The position numbers and the translations under genes were made by a program. This document shows positions 50,501 through 62,500 of a stretch of 64,000 nt of DNA, one piece after another. The notes beneath the pieces were generated by a model that worked only from the letters and a program-made list of their open reading frames with translations, searched no databases and was not told the DNA's origin. The DNA is from Haemonchus contortus (Eukaryota; Nematoda; Chromadorea; Rhabditida; Trichostrongylidae). The stretch spans positions 36,201,468 through 36,265,467 of the forward strand of contig LS997563.1 of the NCBI GenBank assembly GCA_000469685.2, given 5' to 3'. Positions within the stretch are counted from its first letter, which is position 1. Each line of letters starts with the position of its first letter.

Positions 50501-53500
50501 CTATCAGATGTCTTCATCAACAGACCTTTTTTCGTTACAGAGATATCATTAGCTAAGTATTTCAGACTACTGGCGGTCGATTAACTTTTGTCGCAAATAA
50601 TATCGACCAAGGATTGAGTCAAAAGGCTTGCTGGGTAGCGGTCGTAATCTAATAGCAAGAAATAAACAAAGTTCTTATCTGCTTAACCACGCCCCCTGTG
50701 AGCCAAGTAGAGCCCTGTTGCCTGCCATGCGTGTTCACATCCTGTCGCCTGTACTCTCACCAAATTTCAACGCTCTAGCTGTACGTAAACAGGAATTATG
50801 AATTGCGGTCAAAAATTTCTATCGCGCACGCCCCGCCCCCTGTAGGCAGAGTCTGGCCTTGCTACCTGCCATGACTGGTCTCATCCTGTCGCCTGTACTT
50901 TCACAGAATTTCAACGCTCTAGATACACTGAAAAAGACTTACTAATCTGCGTTCGAAGACCTCTATTGCGCACTCCCCACGCCCTGTAGGTGGGGCCTGG
51001 TCCTGCTATCTGCCATGAGTGTTCTCTTGCTGTCGCCTGTACTCCTAAAGCTTTGAACGCTCTAGATCTAGAGGAACAGGAGTTATGGATTTCCGGTTAA
51101 ACACACACCGACACACACACACGTAAACAAACACACAGACAAGCCAACAGACACACATAGCGAATTATATATAGTAGTATGATACTATTTGTAATTCGCT
51201 AATTATGCCTGTTGGTTTGTCGGTGTGTTTGTTTGTTTGTTTGTGGGTCGTTGTGAGTGTTTGACCGGAAATTCATAACTCCTGTTCCTCCGGACCTAGA
51301 GCGTTCCAACTCAGTAGGAGTACGGGCGACAGGATGGAAGCACTCACGGCAGGTAGTAGGAACAAACACCGCTCATGGTGGGCGAGGCGTACACGCCAGA
51401 AATTTTTGACTGTAAGTTCATAACTCCTGCTTGCCTTGAGCTACAGCGTTCAAATTTGGTAGGAGTACAGGCGGTAGGATGGGAACACACATGGCAGGTA
51501 GCAAAACCAAACTCCGCCCCCAAAATAAACTGTTGAGCGGAAGTTCATAATTCCTGTTCTAGTGGAAGTAAAGAGTTCGAAACTTGTAGGATCACAGCTT
51601 GTCGTATTACGGCATTGTGCTAAGTGATGCAGGATGTGACGGGATCGTAGGTACTCGGTGACAAGAAACGAAGTAAACAGAGAAGAGAAGATAAAGGGCC
51701 TAAGGAAGCAGGAGCGACCTACCGAATAAAATTCTAACCCTCCGGTATTTACGATGAAGCCTTGGCTGTTCTATGTTTCATTCGATAAGACGTGTGATAG
51801 GGATCCACTAGCGGCACTACACTGAGCAGATAAGAACTTTGTTCGTTTCTTGCTATTACTTACGACCGCTACCCAGCAAGGTTTATGACTCAACCTTTGG
51901 TCGATATCATTAGCGACAAAACTTAATCGACCGCCAGTAATCTGAAATAATCTGCTGATGATATCTCTGTAACGAAAAAAGGTCCGCCGATGAAGACATC
52001 TGATAATGGTGTTATCATTACTCGAAACATTTGTGAGTACCGTCCAAAGCATTGGTCGCCCAAGGGTTGGATTCATTTCCAAAAACGAGGGCAAAAGATC
52101 GAGACTTCCAATCAAAAGCGTCAGCATCTACTTACGCTGAATACCATTTGCACTGCTCCGTTAGTCCTGTGTCAAAATTCGTGTACAGGAAAATATTATT
52201 TGTTTCAAAGGAGTTGAGAGTTGGCCGATTACTACAGTTTTCTCAAAGAAGGAGGGAAGCTCGGCATCAGCCGGGCGAACCGACTGGTATAAGGTTTAAG
52301 GCTGTAAGGGTATATCATCGAGGGAAAAACTGTATTAGTCATTTTACCACTTGGTGACGCTGTGGCACAAATAACGAATAAGCCTTATTACTTTTACTCC
52401 CTGTTGTTTCAGGCTTGTTTCAGAGTTTGCTTATCTTTTTGATTGAATTTCCACGTACGGCTTTTTGTAGGCCTCGACATAACTGCTCCACTCTGAGTTG
52501 TTTTCTTGAACTCTTTCTTGAGCTCCTACTCTTTTTATATATGATTTAGTAGGCTGAAGTTTTGGCAGAATCGCCCTTTTCATAGCCTGAGAGGAACGTA
52601 GGAATTATGGATACCCGATCAAGCTTTTCGAGTCACCGGGGAGATCGTGACACAAGAATGCAATTGTGCGCGCGTAAAATCCTCGAGGCATTTTGGATAT
52701 AGGGGACCAGTCTAAAAATGAATCGTATAGATGGATGTCTCGCAATCACGCCGTAGCTACGGCCCTATATAAGGTGGGCTTTTTGGGAAGGATTTTGAAT
52801 GAAGACTCACTCCAGCTGACACTGGTTGGTTGGCACCATCGGTGGCTGGGTGGCTTGGAAGAATCCACAAAGCTGCGATGAGTGGGTCCAATCATCGTGC
52901 GTGCTTGCCCTGGGGTCTCGATCCTCTTTGGGGCTTTGGAGACATTTAAACAGTTATTCACCAGTTATTATCCTTTAAGGTTCTTAAGGAAGCGATTTTG
53001 CCGAAACATCAGTCTAGTAAAGCTTAAATAAAAACCTCGTGAAACATTCAAGAGAACACCTCAATTTTTTGATTATGTTCATTTGTTACAGGTGCGTCGA
53101 TTTTCACATACCTAGCTTTTTGTCAGCTTCATCTGCCTCTGATGGTCGTCGTGGAGGACCAAAGATGGCATTTAGGCCACCTCCAGCAAGAGCGTCGATT
53201 AGATCTTGCACTAGTTGAATGGGAGGTTCTGTCGTTGTGCTCTGATGTGCAACTAAACTCTCATGAATAGTGAGTGTTCTTCAAACAAATATGAACAACT
53301 TCCTTACGTGTAGTAGTTTCCTCAGTTACGGCTGCTGAAGCGGGCGTTTTGGCTTTGACAGTATCCTCGTAGTCTGGTTCCTTTGGAGAAACCTATGCGA
53401 TGTAAAAGACCTATTTATTCTTTATAATCACTGTCTAATGGACAGGCAATAATAATTCGTGAAAATTGGGGTAAAAACTCACCGCTTTCTCGCTTTCTTC

Positions 53501-56500
53501 TTCTTCTTGTTCTCTACTTTCATGAAGCAAATCCGGTTCAGAACTTGGCACAAAGCCCACATTTGCAGGGAGATTACTGTCATGTGGATGTTCTAGAATA
53601 GCGGGATTGATAATGGAGTCTTCTTCGTCATCTTCTGTTCCTGTTCCATTAGCCTTTGTTTTAACACTGCCACCAAGCTCTGAAAATTGTTTATCGGATA
53701 TTATCACAAAATACATTTGATAAATACAAACCTGACGCAATTTTTGTAGACGATTCTGGCTGCGACGTAGTACTCCTTTCATCAGCGACTGTAGTATGTT
53801 TGTCCATACTCGTTTCGACTTGAGGTGCGTTATCTTTATGTGATTGTTCTTCGCCGCTGCCTTCGACTGTACTAGTTGATGTCGTTTCAGGCTGGGTAAC
53901 ACCTGACGTTTCCTCATCGCTTGTTTCCGTTATAGGTGAAACAGGCACTGTAGTCGAAGAGGAAGAGGTAGTGGAGGATGTACTGGTAGTAGAACCGTCA
54001 AATCCTACAACTAACGGATTGAAGCCTGATTGAGTAGTCACCATTCCAGATGTAGTTTCTTCTGAAGCTGTCTCCGTTGAACCACTTTGAACACTTTCAG
54101 TTGTTACTTCATCTGTACTTGCTTTGATCATTGGCACTTCGGTGGTCTCGGAATGCCCCTCTCCACTGACTTCGGCTGTTGCTACAGTCGATTCTTCAAA
54201 GTGACTTTCAGTCGCTGGCGTCTCTGTCTCAGTTACAAATGCAGGCAATGTTCTTGTGGAGGGCGTGTTCTCTGTCTCGCCGTTGGCAAGGTCGCCGCTT
54301 AATGTGGACGTGCTAGCTGGTGTACTTGTGGATTCTTCTTCTGTGGTTACTGAAGTGGCCGTCGAACTTTTCGATATCATGCTCCTCGTGAGTTCGTCAA
54401 TCTTTGCTGCGATAGTCGGCGTTTTTTCGCTTACCACTGCTCCTTCATGACTGAAATCAACAGGTACCGCTGTCGTTTTTTTGTCAGAATCGCTCTCCAT
54501 TGTTGTGGTTTCTACTGTCATTTCAGATTCATTGGGTCCCGAAGATGCGGAAGGTTCCTCAGCACCATGTGAAAACGCGGTGGAAGGCGTGCTCGAAGCG
54601 GAAACTCCTGACTCTGTCTTGGCTTTGACCATTTCTAGCGTCGTATCTGATTCAGCTAGAGATGACGTTGTGGTAGTAGCTTCATCACCCTTGCTTGCTT
54701 CAAGGTCACCTGCTTTGACGCTCACATGAGGCTCCTCTTCCTCTTTCTCAGCAGGACCCGCTGTGGTTGCCTCTGTTGCTTTTTCCGTCACTGACGCATC
54801 GTGTGGAAGTGACGGGGTCGTTGCAGCGGATGTATGGTCCTTCTCTACTTCAACATTCGAACTTGTTGTCGCAAAATGTCCGGACTCTGCCACAACCGCA
54901 GGCGTTTCATCGCTTCTTTCCGTCACAAAAGAAGGAGGTTCCCTTGTTGTAGATGAAAGTAAATCATCTGCCGATGAAGCGGTACTGGAAAAAGCACTAG
55001 GAATTGACTCTCCGGTAGATGCCTTTTCGTCAATATTCGCAGCAACGTCTGGCACTTTGTTATCCACTGATGTTGGTAGCTCTCCACTGGCCTCGACAGG
55101 CTCTGATGTGGTTGACTGATCCCTTTCAGCGGTTGTGTACTCGCCGGCCTCAGTTACCTTCGAAATCGTTGAAGTTGCTGTAGAGGATGAGATGAGCAAT
55201 TCCTCTTCAGAAGGGGTGGATGAAAGCGGTTTGTCTGTTCCTGTTACGGCTGGATTTGTCTCTTCGTCCACATTTGCTGCAACATTGGGTACTTTGTTGC
55301 TCACTGCTGGTTCTTCTCCGCTGGCTTCAATGGGCCCTGCTGTTGTTGGCCTCGTCCCTTCCTCACCTGCAGTGGTTGTCTCTTCGCCTGCACCTGATAC
55401 CTCAGTTGTTGAGGGAGTGGTTGAGGCTGACCCACTTGTTTCTGACGAAGACGTAGCTGCTTCCTCATCGACGTTCGCTGCAACATTGGGCACTTTGTTG
55501 CTCACTGCTGGTTCTCCTCCGCTGGCTTCAATGAGCCCTGCTGTTGTTGGCCTCGTCCCTTCCTCACCTACAGTGGTTGTCTCTTCGCCTGCACCTGATA
55601 CCTCAGTTGTTGAGGGAGTGGTTGAGGCTGACCCACTTGTTTCTGACGAAGTCGTAGCTGCTTCCTCATCGACGTTCGCTGCAACATTGGGCACTTTGTT
55701 GCTCACTGCTGGTTCTTCTCCGCTGGCTTCAATGGGCCCTGCTGTTGTTGGCTTCGTCACTTCCTCACCTACAGTCGTTGTCTCTTCGCCTGCACCTGAT
55801 ACCTCAGTTGTTGAGGGAGTGATTGAGGCTGACCCACTTGTTTCTGACGAAGTCGTAGCTGCTTCCTCATCGACGTTCGCTGCAACATTGGGCACTTTGT
55901 TGCTCACTGCTGGTTCTTCTCCGCTGGCTTCAATGGGCCCTGCTGTTGTTGGCCTCGTCCCTTCCTCACCTACAGTCGTTGTCTCTTCGCCTGCACCTGA
56001 TACCTCAGTTGTTGAGGGAGTGATTGAGGCTGACCCACTTGTTTCTGACGAAGTCGTAGCTGCTTCCTCATCGACGTTCGCTGCAACATTGGGCACTTTG
56101 TTGCTCACTGCTGGTTCTTCTCCGCTAGCTTCAATGGGCCCTGCTGTTGTTGGCCTTGTCCCTTCCTCTCCTACTGTGGTTGTCTCTTCGCCTGCTTCAG
56201 TTTCGTGTGAAGTAGGTAAGGATGATACGAGCGTAGTTGTCTCTTCACCATTTAGAGAGGTGCTGATTGAGATCGGCCCGCTGGTTCCTGATAAGGTCGT
56301 TGCTGGTTCCTCATCCGCATTTGCAGCCACATGTGGCCCACTGCTGCTCAGTACTGGTTCTTCTCCGCTGGACTCAATAGGCCCTGCTGCTGGCTTCGTC
56401 GTTTCCTCTCCCGCAGTGGTTGTCTCTTCGCCTGCACCTGACACCTCAGTTGTTGTGGGAGTGGTTGCTACTGACTCGCTTTTTTCTAATGAAGTTGAAG

Positions 56501-59500
56501 CTGGTTTCTCGTCTATGTTCGAAGAAACGTTGGGCACTTTGTTTTCCACAGCTGGCTCTTCTCCGCTGGATTCGGTTGGCTCAGCCGTCGAAGCCTTCGT
56601 CTGCTCACTTCCTTCAGTGGTTACGTCTTCGCCTGCGTGGGAACTCGATACAGGCGTCGTAGAAGAAGGCCCTTCTTCTTCTGATGGAGTAGTGGAAAAC
56701 GGTTCGCTGGCTCCTGTTGAAGTTTCTGCAGTCTCCTTCTCCCCATTTGCCTCGCTTGGCTCTGTGCCATTTTTTGTTACAACCTCTGAAAAAAGTAGTA
56801 CGATATTAAAATGGCTACCTTTCTTGAGACTGGATTTGTATCTTACCTGACTTCACATCTTCGTTTTTCTCCCCTATTGTATTGATGTTCACCGCTGGCT
56901 TGCTCCCTGGTTTGTGCGGAACTGAAACAATTTTTTAGGAAGCCATGCACTTATGTGAACTTTCAGAATCCTTACCGAAATTGACCTTTACCTTACATCA
57001 ATCACATTCTGACCTTTTCCGGTGAATGAAAGGGCAGCCCAGAACAAATTGTAACTGCTGACTCTCTACTTCTGCTTTTGAAAAAGTTCGTGTTAGGTAT
57101 GAGTTTGTAACATTAGGCTTATAGGTAACATTTTCATAGTGTTAAATGCACTCAAGTAGCGAGAAGTGCGGCCTATTACACTTTGCAGTTACATGCAATG
57201 ATAACGGCACGCGCTCAAAAAGAGTTCTCGTCAAGCCTTCGAATGCCGTTCCACTATCAAACGGTCTGGTGAGCGACTAATAAGGACAACAAATTCAGCA
57301 TTTTCACTTGTCACCCCCACTCTACTACATCGCGCTCTGACTATGTTCCTAGACCGAATAGTTGGAGTTTAGTTGTTAGGGCTACCTTCACATTTACTCC
57401 CACAGATCAAGGCTGCAGTGAGTACTTCATGTTGCTAGGTTCCCGATCTGTTGGTGTTTTTCCTTACCTTCGCGCCGTTCGATCCTTCGAAATCGATCTT
57501 CGTTTACACCAAATATTATTCTCCCATTTCCTGACAGTTCTCTGTCTTTTATCATCTTCCTGATCTTCACTATACCAAAAAGAACGGACTTTTGGTAAAC
57601 AGAGGAAATTATTATCCATCGGCGACGAACATATTTTCAGTATCTAAGGCTTTTCTCTCGTTGAGTTAACTGTTGCCAGCTGTGAATACCCCTACGACAG
57701 GAAAGGCATGAGCACATAAAAATTGACTAGCTAGAGGCTAGGAGTATTCTCCATCGCGAGGACAAGGGAGCGGTCTTAAGCAGTGGTCATACCAAATGAT
57801 CAGTAGGCCACTGTACGTATTTTCGAACGCTGAACTCAAACTCACAGTCCAAACCTGCGAAACAAATTTGGGAACATGGAAATGAAAGCACTTTTTCTGT
57901 GTGGTATGGAATTTAGTGGTCACGTCGGGGGCTTTACTTACCCCAATGAAAATCTGCCTCCCTCACCCTGCCTAAAACGGAAAAGGTCTTGCAGGAGACA
58001 CGTTTTCCTGCTTTTTTTTGAAACGAGAACATTTATCAAAAAGGCAAACATCACTTTACGCCTACGAGACCGCCACCTTATCGGCTGCACAACACTTCAC
58101 ATTTTACCGCCTGCCGTGTGCTCATACGTGATGTCTCAAAATCAGAAGCCTAGTATATCTCACTTAACCTCACAGTTTTAAGGGGTGTCTTCATATGATG
58201 CATTCTGGTGTTTTTGTTCGAAAACCCCTCATAGCCATGACTCGATCGTCGACCTTTCTGATAGTGGGGGCGGAGTTGTAAGGGACTCTGCTACTGCTGT
58301 ATTCCCGCCTGCCACTTCGTTCGTTGTTCTCTCCGCAACAATTGTTCTCATCATTATCAATTTAGCTAATCCTTATTTCTTTCCAGCATGCTTCCTGGAG
58401 ATAGAGGACCCAATTATCGTACGAGTTACCGGATGAGCAACCTTTCAGAACTTCTCAGTAAAAGATTTAACTTTGTATTCCGATCCGGTCAGGAGTTTTT
58501 CAAGGCTCATCACCTCTGAGAGCTCGTATAGCGACTGCAGGGCGCTAACACCGTTGACACCATACCATTATCGCTGATTTTCACGCAGTTTCTAAACATG
58601 ACTGTTGTGACTGTGTTTCTCTAGCAGCCAGACCGTCAACGTCGGACTACCGCTGGTATAAACCCTATTTTTGCAAATTTAGCTGGGCTTATTTACTGCC
58701 TCTACGACATAGATTTCAGAAATGGGCATGCACTCTCAGCTACTCGCCTTTCGCTGATCAAGCCGTTACCTGAACGTAGAAGCAAACAGTTGATACTGAA
58801 GTATCAAAATTCTCGGTAGGAGCTAATTACGTCGCCTAGAGACAGTGAAACTAACTGCAAAATTTGTTCGATATCGTAAAGAGATCTTTATGAACAATAA
58901 CGATTTTGAGACGATAATTTTATGACATAACTAATTTATCGTTGACGCCTACATCACATTTTTCAGGCATAGGCTACTACCTCTGTGCAACTTCATGGTG
59001 TACCTTTCTTGAGTGAAGCAAGGTCAAGGTGCCATCGGTTGGAGACGCTATTCACTACAGGTCATGAGGTTAGAGCTTGGATGGATAGTGGTTCTAGAGG
59101 CACAGTTACTAGGATTTGGGGTATCTAGTTCTATTATAGAAGGGTAATGGAAGTGATAGCCCAATTTCGTGTAAAAGTTGGGGAAAAGTGGGAAAATCGA
59201 CGTATTTTTGAGAATTATTAGGGTTCAAAGTATTAGTAAAAATAGAGGCTCTACGAGAATGTGACCACGAAAGTTGTATGGAAGGGATATTTGGACGAGC
59301 TGTCCAAACTGTGTGCTGCTACGTACAGCTAGTTACAGTAAGTTGCTTTCATGCACTTCGGAGTCACAGGTCCATCCTAGAGAGGGATCTCAAAGGTCAT
59401 TTTTACCGTGAACTGTCCCTTTGTGTACGTTCGACAGAAATGAAGTGGATCCAATAGACTTCATTTTTTATCAGACGTCTACCAAAACATATTAAGAACG

Positions 59501-62500
59501 TTGCTTGGGTGATTAAGTTTCAGCCCTTTCGATCAAAATATCAAAAGGAATGTTTCAAATCGAATAGATGTCACTGGCTACGTAAGTTCCACTGCATTTT
59601 TTACCATCCCGATTTTTTCACAATAAATGGCGAATAAAGGATTGGAAAGTCAAGGCTGTTTTTTTCCCAAGGACATCTTGATTGCTTGGAATGCTTAGCT
59701 GCTTCCGCAAAAAAACGAGTTCTTTTTCCGAGTTTTTTTCAAGCGCAAAAAAAAAACTTTTGAATGCCTTCGACAAACGGAAAGTTTGCAGTGTGGAAGC
59801 TCCATCAAGATGAGTGGTTGTAAATTATTTACGAGTCTCTTCAACGAATAACATTGGAAACGTTTTCGACGTGCTAATGTCTACTTTTGATACGAAAGTG
59901 ATCGGGAAATTTCATTAAAAATGTGCACTTACCACAAGTGAAACAGTGCATGAATACTGGTTCCTCTGGTCGAGCTACTTGTACGAATTTTTCCGATGAA
60001 CAGAATGGTTTATCGTTATACGAAAGTGAGCACATCATCGACTTCGGATCGAACTTCGCACCGGTGCAGCCGTCCTTAATTTGACAGTTTACATTATTGG
60101 ACATAAGTGTACATCATTACATTTTAACATTACTATCGAATTGTCTAAGTGCCCAATGATGATAAACGAGGTGGGACAGCTAAATAATTGTCAACTTCTG
60201 TTTTCTCTTACAAACACATAACCATAGGCCGATTTGAATTCGGGCAGTCTCGGTAAGCTCGTGCTCTTGAAATTCTGTTCGCATGTTCCGCGCCTCCCAT
60301 GGCTCCAAGTAGGGACTGTTCTGCTGTCTGAGCAAATTTTCAACAGACTTGTGTCACCGGGATATGTGTCTTCGATCCCTTAAACGACATTTCCAAAAAA
60401 GAGAATCGGTCTTACAATCTCTATGAAAGGCCCCAAGGAAAAAAACCCAGTTATAATCCAAATTGCATTCAATTCGTGAAATTCGGTATCGAGCATTTTC
60501 GAAACTCCGACCCCATTTCTCAGACGGAAATGATCGGAAACAATTGATCGGGGAGTTTTACAAGGTAGTTAATATCGAACCTGTTTTGATTTTTGTCTAG
60601 TGACAGTTCGCACGACACTCTAAAGGTGTTTATGAGAAATAAATTGGAAGGTTCCTCCACTCTATTAAAATTATCAGATAATAAAGCCTTCCGGCGCAGA
60701 TAAAACCTTTTTCTGGAATGCGCCACCTTATTCGACTTCCATTCAAAACAACACTAGCTCGCACGACTTGTATGTAGCCCACACAATGTTTTGATGTGGT
60801 ACTAGTGCAAAAATCAATGTCCATCTTCTCACATGAGCTTGCTACCAATCAGCCGAAGCCGTCTGGGTGAAGGTACCAATTAGTTTATGCCTCCAGGTTA
60901 TTAATCGGTATCCATCCAAGTTGATGGAATAAATTTTGGCTCAGTGGCAGTACACCACACCCACGGCTACGAGCTTGGTTTAAATTACTTTCGGAAATTG
61001 GTGGAGGATGAAGCATTTTATGTTAGCAGGGCCGTTATCTATCTAACTTTCAAAAGCTTTTTCCACAAATACCATGTGCACATGGTGTATTTCTCTAATG
61101 GTGACTCCCTCTCACAGCTGAGCATTGTATTCGACACAAACAACCAAAATCGAATATTGCACCGTGTATTCATGAACATCACAAACATGATTGACTGGAG
61201 CCAGAAGACTTTATTCTCTTTACTATGACATCGTTCTATGCTCAGGATGGACACCTAAACATAAATGGGACTTCATTCCAAGAGAAGATGCATACATGCT
61301 GTGTCTTCTTCTAGTATACGAAGAACACTGAACCCAGCGACTTCCGGCATGATGACGACCACGTACCGAGCAGATTCAGAGAAGCTGCTGTTATAGCTGC
61401 TTCCAATAAACTAGAGGGATTCAGTGGTTTCCCGATAGAAGACAAATAATTTACACAGAACACTGAGAATTTCTGTGAAGCGACGACTGGTTTCATTATG
61501 ATGTCGCATGGAAGGCATTTTTTCTGTTGATGAGGATGTATTGTCGGAAACTACCAGTCATTTGCTATGGACACTGGAGATGTAAGGAAAACTGTCCGCT
61601 CAAAACTTGTAAGAAACCTTGGTTCGATAGCTGACAAAATGCTCAAGCATACCAACGTCTAACCAGCTGGTAACAACATATGTGTGAAGGCAATTTCGAA
61701 CTACGACCTTGCAATTATTTCAATTTTTCAAATAACCTATTAGGCTGAGTAATAAGTAGTGTCGGGTTATGATACTGATTATTCATAATTTACAACTTTC
61801 TTCAAGTCAACTTTATCGAATGTAATACCACACCACAACTCTCTACAACTGTACTCCATTGGATGATTAGGAAATGGATACCTTCCCGGATATGTGGATA
61901 TGTCTGCTGCTTTTGACGCAAAAAAAAGATCGGAGGTCCTTTTCGAGGTGCCCGTGACAATCGTAGCTCTTGCTCTCCAAGAAGTGAGCAAACGGAACAA
62001 GTGGTAATTATTTGTGCGTGATCAGTAGCATACTTTGGTAGAGGAACTACGAGGCCAAATTCATGAGTTGTTCTCTAGGTTTCTTTGTGACACGTGTCCG
62101 TGCGTTGTCGTGTAGGAGGGCAAATTCTCCTATAGGATACTGCAATTTTGTAGTTTCCGCAGTAACCCTGTGCAGCTACAAACCGTAGGTATCTATTAGG
62201 TGGTGCTACTCTCCAGCAGATCGCAGTGATGCAGGTCTCGTAGGTTACAACAGAGGCAGAGCATCACCTCTCAATGTCGGCAGTAACATCCGTCCATTGA
62301 CGTATGATACACCAAGACTAACCCTCTTCCCGTCCCCAGCAACGATCTTCCGCAGTGCAGCCGCACTCAATTGCGTGAATCAACATAGCACGAAGGAAAA
62401 AGTTGACGGTGTTCTCGTGGTTCTGCATATCTGCAGCAAGTTGACGCGTAGTAGCATACGGATTGCTTTGTAAGAGCCCTCACAGAAAAATTTTGATGTT

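Noticed and set aside
49982..50584. Plus-strand ORF of 200 aa
   Set aside because: Most of it lies in the left arm of the large inverted repeat, and the equivalent frame in the right arm is interrupted. It is probably chance.
55135..56850. Plus-strand ORF of 571 aa
   Set aside because: It is the antisense shadow of the mucin exon. The 201-bp repeats lack stops on this strand because of codon composition. The minus strand has matched splice sites and phases on both sides.
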